A stretch of DNA of 5,189 bases from Candidatus Woesearchaeota archaeon (GTDB taxonomy: Archaea > Nanobdellota > Nanobdellia > Woesearchaeales > UBA11576): the NCBI GenBank assembly GCA_027083015.1, contig JALWQS010000086.1:1-5189 (forward strand). The letters are read 5' to 3'. The translations under genes were made by a program, and so were the position numbers. The notes under the pieces are model-generated. The model saw only the letters and a program-made list of their open reading frames with translations. It was not told the DNA's origin and made no database searches. Positions 1 to 5,189 of the stretch are shown in pieces. The number at the start of each line of letters is the position of its first letter. The first letter of the stretch is position 1.

Positions 1-62
1 TCTTTAACCTTTCTTTCTTTCTTCTCTTTCTTTTTCTCTTCTTTCTTTGGTTTTTCTTTTTT
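1..62. repeat. Low-complexity polypyrimidine tract encoding the Lys/Glu tail
   Basis: The plus strand is almost pure T/C apart from AA at 6-7 and GG at 49-50. Read on the minus strand it encodes the Lys/Glu-rich cytoplasmic tail after the last membrane helix of the large surface protein. The tract is explained by coding for Lys (AAA/AAG) and Glu (GAA/GAG), so it need not be a separate element. Confidence 0.75.
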
Positions 63-2669
63 CGGTCTTTTTGACAGCCAGATTATCAGTATTATTAATC
101 CTAGTGCTCCTAATCCTATCAATGCCCATAATAGCCATATCATCCATGAATTGTTTGGTTTTCTTACTGTAAAATCAAGTGTTTCTTGGTATTTGATCTT
201 CTTTCCTTCTAATGTTGTAGTTATTTTTGCGTTGTAATCATGATCGTTTAGTACTTCATAATCTGGTGTTATCTTTGCATTTACTGTTTCTGTCGTTCCT
301 GGTCTTACTGTGAGTTTTTCTCTGTCAAACTTGACCCATGATTCTTTTGGTGTTTCTATACTAAGTATTGCGTTTCTGTCTGTGGGGTTTGTTACATATA
401 TTGGCAGGTTTATTTCTGTCTCGTTTGTAACTTCCAGTACATTTCCTTTTCCTGGTATTTCTGTCCTGTCAAGTACTATGAGTGCTTCTTCTGTTTCATC
501 ATTTGTCAGCACTCTATCATCTGTCTTGTCTGTTCCTGTGCTTGTTTCTGTTGATGTTTCTTGTTTTGTCTGTTTTATTGTTTCAGCAGCCTGAGCGTTT
601 ACTTCGTTGTTGTTTTGGTGTTCTATATTTTCATTTCCGTTTCCCGTTTCTAAGCTTTCGTTCAGGGTATTTTCTTTTGCGCTTTCAGCTCCATGCTTAA
701 ATGCGACATAAGCGCCTGCCCCCAACAGTAGTATTATTAGTATGATTCCTATTATCATAGGCCAGGCGTGTTTCTTTTTCTCTTTCTTTTCTTTCTTTTC
801 TTTAGTATATTCTTTTTTGTCTATGGTTATGATCTTTTTCTCTTTCTTCTCTTCTTTTACTTTTTCTTCTTTTATCTCGCTTTTTTTCTCTTCTTTACCT
901 ATGATTTTTTTCTTTTCTTTTTTCTTTTTGACCAGCAATATTATGACCAACAGAATTATTATGAGAATTATTGATCCTGCTCCTATGATTATTAGACCGA
1001 GATGTTTTGGTATGTTTTCAAGAAGGTTTTTTTGTCTTTCCAATTCTACTATCAGCGGCGTATCATATTGTATGTTGTCTTCACTTACTGTAGTTATTAT
1101 GTCTGCTTTATACCCATCTTCTTGGGTTTCATTTGTAGGGTTCAGCTCAAGAGTTATCGTTCCTGTTTCTCCTGGTTCTAGTTCTACGCTTTTTTCTTTT
1201 GTTGTTATCCAGCTTGGTCCTTCTATGCTAAGATCGTATTTTGCGTGAAGGTATCCTTCATTTGTGATTGTTATTTGTTTTTCCGCGCTTTCATAGTTTG
1301 TCTTGATTGTTGAGCTGTCTATGTTTGGTAGGTATGCATCTTCGAATTCTACCAGTTTTATGTTTTTTTCTTGCTCGTATGTTTGGTTTGTGTCTTCTAT
1401 TGTTACATATAGTTTGTTTGCGAACTCATTTATTTCTGTATCGCATGGAGCATTAACTGTTACTGGTACTTCTGCTTCTTCTCCGGGTTCTAGTTCTACA
1501 TTTTTTTGGTTCAGTCTTGCCCATTCAGGGCCCTCTAGTTCTAGCCAGTAATTTGTTTTTCTTGATCCGGTATTTGTGATTGTTATTTTATCTGTTGTTT
1601 CTTTGCATTTTATGCCGAATATTTCTTCTTCTGGCATGTTGTAATCGTAGCATTTTTCGCTTCTCAGCCTTATTGGCATCTCTCTTGTTTCTTTTCCTCT
1701 TTCAGATATGGTTTTTATTCCTATATCATATGTTCCTTCATCTTCTATTGGCGGGTTGAGGCTTATTGTTCCATTATAGGTTTCTTCTTCCATCAGGTAG
1801 ATTGATTCTTTGTTTATTGTTACCCAGCTTGGAGCATCTAAGAATATGTTGTATGTGTTTGCTATTTTTGCTTTATTTTCTATTGAGAATGGTATTATGT
1901 TTGTTACTCCCTGACATACTGAATACTCTTTTGCTTCTGTGCTCAGGTTGTAATCGTAGCATTTGTTTATTTTTAGGTTGAATTCTGTTTGTCCTAGTAT
2001 TTTTGTTCCTTCTGCTAATGCGTTGAACACGAACTTTTTATTTCCATATTCTCCGCAGTTTAGGTTTATGAATACTGTTACTTTTTCTTTTTGTCCTGGT
2101 TCTAGTATCAGGTAGTCTGTATTTAGCGATACTGCTTTTGAGTATGGTTCTACGCTTATCTTGTATGTTTCCAGATGTTTTCCTGTGTTTATAACTTCAA
2201 AATCGTATTGTACTGGTGTGCACGGGCATTCTTCTTGCGTGCCTGAGAATTTTGGTACTATCTGGACATTAGGGCAGTTTTCTACATTGATCTTTTGTTC
2301 TATTGTTTTTTGCAGGTCGAAGATTGTCTTTACTGTCGTGTTTAAGCTGTATTCTCCTCTCGCACTGCACGGTACTTTTATGAAATCTTTTATCTCTTCA
2401 GGATATCCTGGTTCCAGGCTTAGTGCTTGTGGTGCTGTTGTTGACCAGTTTGCTCCTGTTCCGCTTTGTTCTATCATGTATGTGCTTGTTACATCTCCTG
2501 TGTTTTGCAGGTTTATAGTTTGTTCTGTGTAGTCACATGCGCATACGTTTATTGTTTTTTGTTGTGTAAATGCGCTGAAGTCTTCTGTTATTGCTGTTGC
2601 TGCGTTTGAGAATATTATCAGCACTATTAAGATTAGAATGATATGTTTCATGTTTAATTTACCACTCAT
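1..2669 (-). CDS. Large secreted, membrane-anchored protein with tandem NEW3/CARDB-like Ig domains (3' end outside window)
   Basis: An 889-codon frame without a stop runs off the left edge. Start ATG at 2669 is preceded by an AGGGG ribosome site 8 nt upstream; ATG 2651 (residue 7) is an alternative. Residues 8-26 form a signal peptide (hydrophobic core 10-20, ATA at 24-26). Five Ig-like units of about 100 residues follow (about 40-125, 130-232, 237-335, 340-436, 439-545). Most share P-S/E-W with downstream L-E-P-G as in NEW3 domains (Trp75, 282, 383, 487). A helix at 557-580, a Lys/Glu-rich loop 581-633, a helix at 637-657, a Thr/Glu/Asn-rich linker, a sixth Ig-like unit (about 729-835, Trp778), a helix at 842-864 and a Lys/Glu tail complete the visible part. 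By the positive-inside rule the charged segments are cytoplasmic and the Ig units outside. All twelve cysteines lie in units 1-4, and sequons such as N74-W-S are frequent. An adhesive or envelope-stalk role is inferred; the exact function is unknown. Confidence 0.9.
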   Translation of the reverse strand, partial: MSGKLNMKHIILILIVLIIFSNAATAITEDFSAFTQQKTINVCACDYTEQTINLQNTGDVTSTYMIEQSGTGANWSTTAPQALSLEPGYPEEIKDFIKVPCSARGEYSLNTTVKTIFDLQKTIEQKINVENCPNVQIVPKFSGTQEECPCTPVQYDFEVINTGKHLETYKISVEPYSKAVSLNTDYLILEPGQKEKVTVFINLNCGEYGNKKFVFNALAEGTKILGQTEFNLKINKCYDYNLSTEAKEYSVCQGVTNIIPFSIENKAKIANTYNIFLDAPSWVTINKESIYLMEEETYNGTISLNPPIEDEGTYDIGIKTISERGKETREMPIRLRSEKCYDYNMPEEEIFGIKCKETTDKITITNTGSRKTNYWLELEGPEWARLNQKNVELEPGEEAEVPVTVNAPCDTEINEFANKLYVTIEDTNQTYEQEKNIKLVEFEDAYLPNIDSSTIKTNYESAEKQITITNEGYLHAKYDLSIEGPSWITTKEKSVELEPGETGTITLELNPTNETQEDGYKADIITTVSEDNIQYDTPLIVELERQKNLLENIPKHLGLIIIGAGSIILIIILLVIILLVKKKKEKKKIIGKEEKKSEIKEEKVKEEKKEKKIITIDKKEYTKEKKEKKEKKKHAWPMIIGIILIILLLGAGAYVAFKHGAESAKENTLNESLETGNGNENIEHQNNNEVNAQAAETIKQTKQETSTETSTGTDKTDDRVLTNDETEEALIVLDRTEIPGKGNVLEVTNETEINLPIYVTNPTDRNAILSIETPKESWVKFDREKLTVRPGTTETVNAKITPDYEVLNDHDYNAKITTTLEGKKIKYQETLDFTVRKPNNSWMIWLLWALIGLGALGLIILIIWLSKRPKKEKPKKEEKKKEKKERKVK
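771..929. repeat. Interrupted polypyrimidine/polypurine tract encoding the charged inter-helix loop
   Basis: About 160 bp of mostly T/C on the plus strand, broken by short purine-containing patches near 804-836, 860, 873-880 and 897-905. It encodes residues 581-633 of the surface protein, a Lys-dominated Lys/Glu segment between two membrane helices. Long homopurine runs can form unusual DNA structures, but here the composition is accounted for by the protein. Confidence 0.75.
1638..1655. repeat. 18-bp direct repeat, copy 1 (codes for the CYDYN domain start of Ig unit 4)
   Basis: The sequence gttgtaatcgtagcattt occurs here and again at 1947-1964, exactly 309 bp (103 codons) away and in the same reading frame. 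On the minus strand both copies encode Lys-Cys-Tyr-Asp-Tyr-Asn at the beginning of an Ig-like unit (Cys340 here). This marks the domain period and suggests duplication of neighbouring units. Confidence 0.85.
1947..1964. repeat. 18-bp direct repeat, copy 2 (codes for the CYDYN domain start of Ig unit 3)
   Basis: Exact match to positions 1638-1655. It encodes Lys-Cys-Tyr-Asp-Tyr-Asn starting Ig-like unit 3 (Cys237). In both units a second cysteine follows 15 residues later (Cys252 and Cys355), so the similarity extends past the identical DNA stretch. Confidence 0.85.
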
Positions 2670-2677
2670 AGTAAATA

Positions 2678-2683
2678 CCCCTA
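2678..2683 (-). promoter_or_regulatory. Ribosome binding site of the surface-protein gene
   Basis: On the minus strand AGGGG is followed after 8 nt by the ATG at 2669. This fits a Shine-Dalgarno site and favours the upstream start over ATG 2651, which has only a weaker GTGGT about 9-10 nt before it. Both starts leave the signal peptide intact. Confidence 0.6.
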
Positions 2684-2708
2684 TGTTGTTACTATTGGAT
2701 AGATATAG

Positions 2709-2724
2709 TATATATAAATCTTTC
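2709..2724 (-). promoter_or_regulatory. Archaeal promoter (TATA box with A-rich BRE-like element) for the surface-protein gene
   Basis: Read on the minus strand, GAAAGA (2719-2724) precedes TTTATATATA (2709-2718). A start of transcription about 25 nt further on would fall near 2685, leaving a short leader that includes the AGGGG ribosome site. The same TATA decamer occurs in the opposite direction at 2776-2785 for the regulator operon. Confidence 0.7.
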
Positions 2725-2768
2725 TAAAAACGCCCCATTGTTATTTATAAATGGCTTATTTGATACCT

Positions 2769-2785
2769 GAAAAACTTTATATATA
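2769..2785 (+). promoter_or_regulatory. Archaeal promoter (BRE-like GAAAAAC plus TATA box) for the regulator-isc operon
   Basis: GAAAAAC at 2769-2775 is followed by TTTATATATA at 2776-2785, a near-ideal archaeal TATA element. Transcription would be expected to begin near 2806-2812, giving a leader of about 30-40 nt before the ATG at 2844. It is the only convincing plus-strand promoter seen before the four-gene cluster. Confidence 0.75.
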
Positions 2786-2787
2786 AG

Positions 2788-2815
2788 TTAACAATCGTTA
2801 ATTAACTATTGTTAA
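2788..2815. promoter_or_regulatory. 28-bp near-perfect palindrome, candidate operator
   Basis: The left arm is TTAACAATCGTTAA (2788-2801). The right arm (2802-2815), read on the other strand, is TTAACAATAGTTAA, so 13 of 14 positions pair. It begins 2 bp after the plus-strand TATA box and covers the expected transcription start. That is where a repressor would block polymerase or transcription-factor recruitment. The adjacent gene encodes an HTH protein, so autoregulation is the simplest reading. Part of the symmetry could come from AT-richness, but the conserved C and G positions in the outer arms argue for a real site. Confidence 0.7.
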
Positions 2816-2843
2816 TTGTTGTTTTTGAAAAACAGGTTTTAAG

Positions 2844-3215
2844 ATGAATCTTCCTCAGGAGATTGAAGTTTGGTATGTGGTTCCTCTTATCAGAAAACTC
2901 CTCGTTTTTGATCTCAAAAAAAGAGGTTTAAAGCAGAATGAGATTGCGCGCTTGTTGAAGCTTACTGAATCTGCCGTTTCGCAGTATATCAAGGAAAAGC
3001 GAGCTAAAGATTATGATATATCAATTCCTGAAGATGTTCAGACGTTTGTAGTAAAAGCTGTTGATAAGATCATAAGTGAAGATGGAAATAATCATGTTGC
3101 TGTAAAACAGATAAATTTTTTATGCGGTCTTTTTCGCGAGAAAAAGATTATTTGTCAGGTTCACAGGAAAATTGATCCTGATTTTGAGGATTGTGCTGTT
3201 TGTTATGAGACTTGA
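2844..3215 (+). CDS. XRE-like HTH transcriptional regulator with C-terminal Cys/His cluster (COG2522-like)
   Basis: 123 residues starting at ATG 2844, with a modest AGGT ribosome site at 2834-2837. An HTH spans about residues 29-50: L-K-Q-N-E-I-A followed by the recognition stretch T-E-S-A-V-S-Q-Y-I. This and the N-terminal L-P-Q-E-I-E-V layout resemble an archaeal family of small XRE-type regulators (COG2522-like, assigned from memory). The C-terminal half carries Cys94, Cys104, His107, Cys117 and Cys120, arranged C-x9-C-x2-H-x9-C-x2-C, a plausible ligand set for an Fe-S cluster or zinc. The gene lies directly downstream of the 28-bp palindrome and 55 bp before iscS on the same strand, so it probably regulates itself and the Fe-S genes. 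Fe-S sensing is inference; a structural zinc site is the main alternative. No effector domain of known type is seen. Confidence 0.85.
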   Translation: MNLPQEIEVWYVVPLIRKLLVFDLKKRGLKQNEIARLLKLTESAVSQYIKEKRAKDYDISIPEDVQTFVVKAVDKIISEDGNNHVAVKQINFLCGLFREKKIICQVHRKIDPDFEDCAVCYET

Positions 3216-3260
3216 TTATGAGATTTTTTAGTGAGTCTTATCAGCTCATCAGTTAAGAAT

Positions 3261-3265
3261 GAGGG
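3261..3265 (+). promoter_or_regulatory. Ribosome binding site deciding the iscS start
   Basis: GAGGG lies 5 nt before GTG 3271 and 14 nt before ATG 3280. The spacing favours the GTG start. Family comparison would also accept ATG 3280, because cysteine desulfurases commonly start two to four residues before the Y-L-D-N motif. Confidence 0.55.
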
Positions 3266-3270
3266 AATAA

Positions 3271-4449
3271 GTGGTTGAAATGAAAGAAGTATATCTTGAT
3301 AATGGCGCGACAACGATGGTTGATCCTCTTGTCGTTAAGGCTATGCAGCCTTTGTTTTCAGAGATTTATGGTAATGCTTCCAGTCTTCATCATCAAGGTG
3401 AAGCTGCTAAGCATAAGCTTAATGAAGCTCGCGAGGCCATCGCTAAGGCTATCAATGCTAAGTTTGATGAGTTGATATTCACTTCTGGAGGTACAGAGTC
3501 CGATAATCTTGCTATTTTAGGTGTAGCTTCTGCTCATGATAAGTCTCTGAAGGATCATATAATTACTTCTAAGATTGAGCATCCTGCTGTCCTTAATACT
3601 TGTAAGTACCTTGAGTCTTTGGGTTATTCTGTCACTTATCTTGATGTTGATACTGAAGGCTTTATTGATCTTGATCAGCTTGAAAACTCTATAACTGATA
3701 GGACTCTTCTTGTTTCCATCATTCACGGAAATAACGAGATCGGGACGATTCAGGATGTAGAAGCGATCGGCAAGATCTGTAAGAAGCATGGTGTTCTGTT
3801 TCACATGGATGCTGTTCAGTCTTTTACTAAGACTTCTATTGATGTTAAGAAGATTGATGTTGATCTGATATCTATGTCTTCTCATAAGATCCACGGTCCT
3901 AAGGGTGTTGGTGCTTTATTTGTCAGGAAAGGGACAAAGATTGCTTCTGTTTTCAAGGGCGGGGGTCATGAGTTTAAGCTCCGTCCTGGTACCGAGAACG
4001 TTCCTGGCATTGTCGGTTTTGCTAAGGCCGTTTCTCTTGCTTCTTCTTCTCACATTAAGCAGATGTCAAAGCTTCGTGATAAGCTCATAAGATCTGTTCT
4101 TGATGAGATACCTAATACTAAGTTGAATGGTCCTAAAGGTGATAGGCGCCTTTGTAATAATGTTAATATCTCTTTTGCCAGTCTTGAGGGTGAGGCTCTT
4201 GGCGCTTACCTTGATATTGAGGGCATCTGCACAAGTACTGGTTCTGCCTGTTCTTCTCAGACCTTGGAACCCAGTCATGTCCTTTTGTCGATTGGCGTTT
4301 CTCACGAGATCGCTAATGGCACCTTAAGGATGACCTTGTCAAGATTTACTAAAGAGGAGGATATTGATTATACGATTGATGCTCTTAAGAGGTATGTTGA
4401 GAAATTGAGGAAGATGAGTCCTATAAATACTATTATTAAGAAGCTTTGA
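3271..4449 (+). CDS. iscS: Cysteine desulfurase, class I IscS/NifS type
   Basis: This PLP enzyme converts cysteine to alanine and leaves a persulfide on its own active-site cysteine, which feeds Fe-S assembly and thiolation. It has 392 residues from GTG 3271, close to the usual length of about 400. Visible landmarks are Y-L-D-N-G-A-T-T at 8-15, G-G-T-E-S-D-N at 73-79, His104 (stacks on PLP), N-N-E-I-G-T at 154-159, Asp180 and Gln183 (PLP contacts), Lys206 in S-S-H-K-I-H-G-P (Schiff base), R-P-G-T-E-N-V at 238-244, catalytic Cys327 in S-T-G-S-A-C-S-S, and Arg358 in S-R-F-T. The long loop with S-A-C followed by L-E-P-S-H-V is typical of class I rather than SufS. R-P-G-T-E-N-V is closer to NifS-type than to proteobacterial IscS. 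Gly12 replaces the common Ala in D-N-A-A-T-T, a mild variation. It precedes iscU by 33 nt and is probably co-transcribed with it. Confidence 0.97.
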   Translation: MVEMKEVYLDNGATTMVDPLVVKAMQPLFSEIYGNASSLHHQGEAAKHKLNEAREAIAKAINAKFDELIFTSGGTESDNLAILGVASAHDKSLKDHIITSKIEHPAVLNTCKYLESLGYSVTYLDVDTEGFIDLDQLENSITDRTLLVSIIHGNNEIGTIQDVEAIGKICKKHGVLFHMDAVQSFTKTSIDVKKIDVDLISMSSHKIHGPKGVGALFVRKGTKIASVFKGGGHEFKLRPGTENVPGIVGFAKAVSLASSSHIKQMSKLRDKLIRSVLDEIPNTKLNGPKGDRRLCNNVNISFASLEGEALGAYLDIEGICTSTGSACSSQTLEPSHVLLSIGVSHEIANGTLRMTLSRFTKEEDIDYTIDALKRYVEKLRKMSPINTIIKKL

Positions 4450-4472
4450 TGCTCATGATTGATTTTATGTGT

Positions 4473-4477
4473 GGTGA
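4473..4477 (+). promoter_or_regulatory. Ribosome binding site deciding the iscU start
   Basis: GGTGA, a strong archaeal Shine-Dalgarno sequence, ends 5 nt before ATG 4483. It rules against the in-frame upstream TTG at 4459, which would add eight hydrophobic residues not found in IscU proteins. Confidence 0.8.
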
Positions 4478-4482
4478 TTGTT

Positions 4483-4866
4483 ATGTATACGGAAAAGGTT
4501 ATGGAAGTTTTTAAGAACCCTCAGAATGTTGGCGAGATACCTGATGCTGATGGTGAAGGTACTCTTGGTAATCCTAAATGCGGCGATGTTATGAAGGTTC
4601 AGATCAAGGTTGAGAAGGATGATAAAGGTAAGGAAGTGATAACTGATTGTAAAGTTCAGACTTTTGGTTGTGTTGCTGCTATTGCTTCTTCTTCAACAAT
4701 GACTGATATGGTCATCGGAAAGACTGTTGAAGAAGCCAAGAAGCTTACTAATGCTGAGGTTGCTGAAGAGCTGGGGGGTCTTCCTCCTGTTAAGATGCAC
4801 TGTTCTAACCTTTCAGCAGATGCCCTTAAGAAAGCGATTGAGAATTATGAAAAAAAGAGATCTTGA
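4483..4866 (+). CDS. iscU: Iron-sulfur cluster assembly scaffold protein IscU
   Basis: 127 residues, the normal length for stand-alone IscU, starting M-Y-T-E-K-V-M at ATG 4483 behind a GGTGA site. IscU receives sulfur from IscS and builds [2Fe-2S] clusters for transfer to apoproteins. The three ligand cysteines are present: Cys33 in N-P-K-C-G-D, Cys63 in T-F-G-C and Cys107 in M-H-C-S-N-L. Asp35 and His106, which take part in cluster chemistry, are also present. L-P-P-V-K at 100-104 matches the motif bound by the HscA chaperone in bacteria, although no hscA or hscB is seen here. Cys56, seven residues before Cys63, is an additional cysteine. V-A-A follows Cys63 where G-S-A or A-A-A is more usual. 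The C-terminus overlaps thiI by 20 nt. NifU is excluded because there is no room for its ferredoxin-like and C-terminal domains. Confidence 0.97.
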   Translation: MYTEKVMEVFKNPQNVGEIPDADGEGTLGNPKCGDVMKVQIKVEKDDKGKEVITDCKVQTFGCVAAIASSSTMTDMVIGKTVEEAKKLTNAEVAEELGGLPPVKMHCSNLSADALKKAIENYEKKRS

Positions 4867-5189
4867 TGGACCGGTTCCTTGCATTCTTTGTCGTTATTCA
4901 GAGATTGCTCTTAAAGGCAAGAATCGTTTTATTTTTGAGGATGTTCTTGTTTCTAATATAAGAGCTTGTCTGAAACGTCAGGGTTTTGTGGCTTCTGTAA
5001 GGAAGATTCGTGGCAGAATCATTGTTTACCCAAATCTCCAAGCAGAAAGTTCGGGTTCCGTATCTGTTTTTTTGCCTGCTATGATAAAACATTTGAAGGC
5101 TGTTTTTGGCCTTTCTTCTCTTTCTCCTGCTTTTGAATTGCCTTCTGATATCTCTATCATTTCTTCTTTTGCTCTTGATTATGTTTCAG
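4847..5189 (+). CDS. thiI: tRNA 4-thiouridine synthetase ThiI, N-terminal part (3' end outside window)
   Basis: 114 codons are visible from ATG 4847, which lies inside the end of iscU (20-nt overlap, different frame), so translation is probably coupled. The clear signature is C-R-Y-S-E-I-A-L-K-G-K-N-R at residues 15-27, matching the R-Y-G/S-E-I-x-L-K-G-x-N-R start of ThiI. N-I-R-A-C-L follows at 37-42 and V-F-G-L-S-S-L-S-P-A at 86-95, the end of the ferredoxin-like domain leading into the THUMP domain. The PP-loop ATPase domain must lie beyond the window. ThiI adenylates U8 of tRNA and inserts sulfur, and in many organisms takes the sulfur from an IscS-type desulfurase, which fits the gene order. 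Cys12 and Cys15 form a C-x2-C directly before the signature, unusual for this position. The ribosome site is weak (TGAG, 4839-4842). Confidence 0.93.
   Translation, partial: MKKRDLDGPVPCILCRYSEIALKGKNRFIFEDVLVSNIRACLKRQGFVASVRKIRGRIIVYPNLQAESSGSVSVFLPAMIKHLKAVFGLSSLSPAFELPSDISIISSFALDYVS

Noticed and set aside
771..929. Polypyrimidine tract as a microsatellite or repeat element in its own right
   Set aside because: It keeps frame and encodes a Lys/Glu-rich protein segment. The units are irregular, so coding explains it.
310..2532. Several plus-strand open frames (for example 742-1248 and 2161-2532) rich in Phe and Ser
   Set aside because: They lie opposite the 889-codon minus-strand gene and have low-complexity composition that follows from its Lys/Glu/Thr codons. 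None shows a promoter, ribosome site or recognisable motif.
2735..2754. Inverted repeat CCATT/AATGG around ATTTATAAAT in the intergenic region
   Set aside because: Five-base arms with a 10-base AT spacer are weak and expected by chance at this composition.
3218..3256. Twelve-codon frame (starts M-R-F-F-S-E) between the regulator and iscS
   Set aside because: No good ribosome site and too short to judge. It could be a leader peptide, but nothing in it (no Cys run or rare-codon pattern) supports attenuation.
3216..3270. Possible internal promoter or terminator before iscS (T-run at 3224-3229)
   Set aside because: No TATA-like element and no stem next to the six Ts; the 55-bp gap is better read as an ordinary intra-operon spacer.
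3517..4305. Minus-strand frames at 3517-3894 and 4066-4305
   Set aside because: Both lie antisense inside iscS, whose product is fully recognisable. T-ending codons on the plus strand leave few stops on the opposite strand, which explains their length.
4459..4482. Upstream TTG start for iscU adding eight residues
   Set aside because: The GGTGA site at 4473-4477 positions ATG 4483 correctly, and the added residues have no counterpart in IscU.
4898..5092. Minus-strand frame of 64 codons
   Set aside because: It is antisense to thiI, which has an unmistakable family signature.

Overview
This window most likely comes from an archaeon with a small, AT-rich genome, plausibly of the DPANN group (Woesearchaeota/Pacearchaeota-like). 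Four things support archaea: two strong TATA boxes with A-rich upstream BRE-like elements; GGTGA/GAGG-type ribosome binding sites; an archaeal-type XRE-like regulator; and a large secreted multi-domain protein with many N-glycosylation sequons. The lineage is inferred from style and not proven. No RNA gene, CRISPR array or transposon was found.

Layout. Positions 1-2669 (minus strand) hold one uninterrupted, 3'-truncated gene of at least 889 codons. It encodes a signal peptide, five tandem Ig-like (NEW3/CARDB-like) domains of about 100 residues, a membrane hairpin around a Lys/Glu-rich loop, a sixth Ig-like domain, a last membrane helix and a second Lys/Glu-rich tail. The plus-strand open frames over this stretch are shadows of it. 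Positions 2670-2843 form a divergent promoter region with two inverted copies of the same TATA decamer and a 28-bp near-perfect palindrome just downstream of the plus-strand TATA box.

Positions 2844-5189 (plus strand) hold a tight cluster: an XRE-like HTH regulator with a C-terminal Cys/His cluster, cysteine desulfurase (iscS), Fe-S scaffold (iscU) and the 5' part of thiI (tRNA 4-thiouridine synthetase), which overlaps the end of iscU. IscS makes a protein-bound persulfide, IscU receives sulfur for Fe-S assembly, and ThiI can take sulfur from the same desulfurase for tRNA thiolation. The cluster is therefore a sulfur-trafficking operon headed by its likely regulator.

The most interesting hypothesis is that the regulator senses Fe-S or metal status through its cysteines and controls the operon through the palindrome, as an archaeal counterpart of IscR built on an unrelated fold. 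A second notable signal is a strand-wide T/G bias: the minus-strand gene favours A-ending codons while the plus-strand genes favour T-ending codons.
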